Of a DNA stretch of 64,000 bases, positions 63,752 through 64,000 are shown piece by piece. The notes under the pieces are model-generated. The model ran no database searches. It was not told where the DNA came from and saw only the letters and a program-made list of their open reading frames with translations. A program made the translations under genes and the position numbers. How positions within the stretch are numbered: position 1 is the first letter of the stretch; each line of letters begins with the position of its first letter. Origin of the DNA: Stomoxys calcitrans (taxonomy: Eukaryota > Arthropoda > Insecta > Diptera > Muscidae); the NCBI RefSeq assembly GCF_963082655.1, contig NC_081553.1, positions 43,503,260 to 43,567,259 of the forward strand, in the 5' to 3' direction.

Positions 63752-64000
63752 CTATGTCCTCAACTCCTCCTCTTCGCAGTATTTAAAACCTGGCAACTCT
63801 TTGGGTTCTATGTACCGTGTACCAGCCACTCCACGAGCATAAGGTTTCGAGCCATTTGTCTGTAGGAAATAATCTCCAGAAATATTGGTGGGACATTTGT
63901 GACCCATGACCACATGCAGGCGATCATCGTTGATCAGCTTGCCCTCCTTGAAATCAGACCAATTTTTGGCCTTAACGGCATTGAATTTATCCGGATATTT
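63752..64000 (-). CDS. Terminal exon of an unidentified protein-coding gene (partial)
   Basis: Read on the minus strand the frame is open from the window edge for 82 codons to a TAG at 63754-63752. It starts KYPDKFNAVKAKNWSDF and contains INDDRLHVVMGHKCPTNISG, DYFLQTNGSKPYARGVAGT and RYIEPKELPGFKYCEEEEL. Codon use is balanced, GC is well above the flanking DNA, and there is no repeat similarity. All this fits a real exon rather than chance. There are two Cys, one N-x-S/T site (NIS) and an acidic C-terminus; no membrane segment or known motif is visible in this piece. The upstream part lies outside the window, so neither the start nor a splice site can be given. I do not recognise the family. 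Confidence 0.75.
   Translation of the reverse strand, partial: KYPDKFNAVKAKNWSDFKEGKLINDDRLHVVMGHKCPTNISGDYFLQTNGSKPYARGVAGTRYIEPKELPGFKYCEEEELRT

Overview
This is eukaryotic nuclear DNA, AT-rich and almost free of host coding sequence. It looks like a calyptrate fly, most probably a muscid of the Stomoxys/Haematobia/Musca type. That rests on my recognition of the repeat families (a mariner-type MITE starting TTGGGTTGCCCAAAAAG, a tRNA-derived SINE, and long arrays built on GATCGGTCTATATGGCAGC) and is an inference, not a database match. I see no operons, CRISPR arrays, rRNA genes or LTR retroelements. The only sequence I would call a likely host exon is at the extreme right edge (63752-64000, minus strand). 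It is a terminal exon of 82 codons plus stop that runs off the window.

The rest is a transposon graveyard between blocks of low-information single-copy DNA. The dominant component is a superfamily of hairpin-ended composite elements. One end reads TTTTTATACCCWCCACC. The other is a GC-rich palindrome, TTCGGCCSGGCCGAA, followed by about 18 nt ending in TTTTTACTTG. Between the ends lie tandem units. Three diverged unit types (A, B and C below) keep the same 153-bp period and share anchor words, so they descend from one ancestral unit. A fourth internal type (D) has irregular 60-130-bp spacing but uses the same TATACCC end. Copies lie at about 0.25-0.66, 1.0-1.4, 2.55-5.17, 6.97-11.13, 12.0-14.3, 14.7-17.7, 20.5-20.8, 22.25-25.7, 28.2-29.3, 35.4-37.1, 48.0-51.9, 53.9-56.8, 57.6-58.0, 60.2-61.7 and 62.1-62.7 kb. 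Several are joined head to tail.

On top of these sit: (i) nine essentially complete copies and three partial copies of a ~240-bp MITE with TA target duplications; (ii) about eight copies or pieces of a ~320-bp tRNA-derived SINE, one with a clean target duplication; (iii) a dead mariner-type transposase gene (7.24-8.77 kb) with a 344-bp internal triplication, plus a scrap of a relative at 20.8 kb; (iv) a Jockey-like LINE (30.15-34.13 kb, minus) carrying an in-frame tandem array in its reverse transcriptase and interrupted by a SINE and by a 757-bp RTE-type LINE piece with its own 10-bp target duplication; (v) two RTE-type LINE pieces (37.6-38.5 and 58.3-58.9 kb, minus); (vi) a LOA/I-type LINE with RNase H (44140-46409) flanked by an 11-bp target duplication and internally shuffled; (vii) the 3' part of a third LINE type (40.64-41.5 kb, minus). 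No element here appears autonomous. All reverse transcriptase and transposase frames carry stops, frameshifts or deletions.

Structural oddities include a (GATCA)n array that seems to have grown out of a repeat unit, a 12-bp minisatellite at a fixed place in the A element, a strongly G-rich tract at an inversion junction, a 0.7-kb cluster of GCGGT motifs ending in a perfect 18-bp palindrome, and an element that has lost exactly its terminal hairpin.

Convention: for the hairpin-ended elements, strand + means the TATACCC end is on the left and the hairpin on the right. Unit types are A (GGGTCTTGACTTCTTGAGCC), B (ATCCAAATCTGGACCGATCT), C (ATCTAAATATAGTCCGATCT) and D (TCAAATGAAAGGTATTCGGG).
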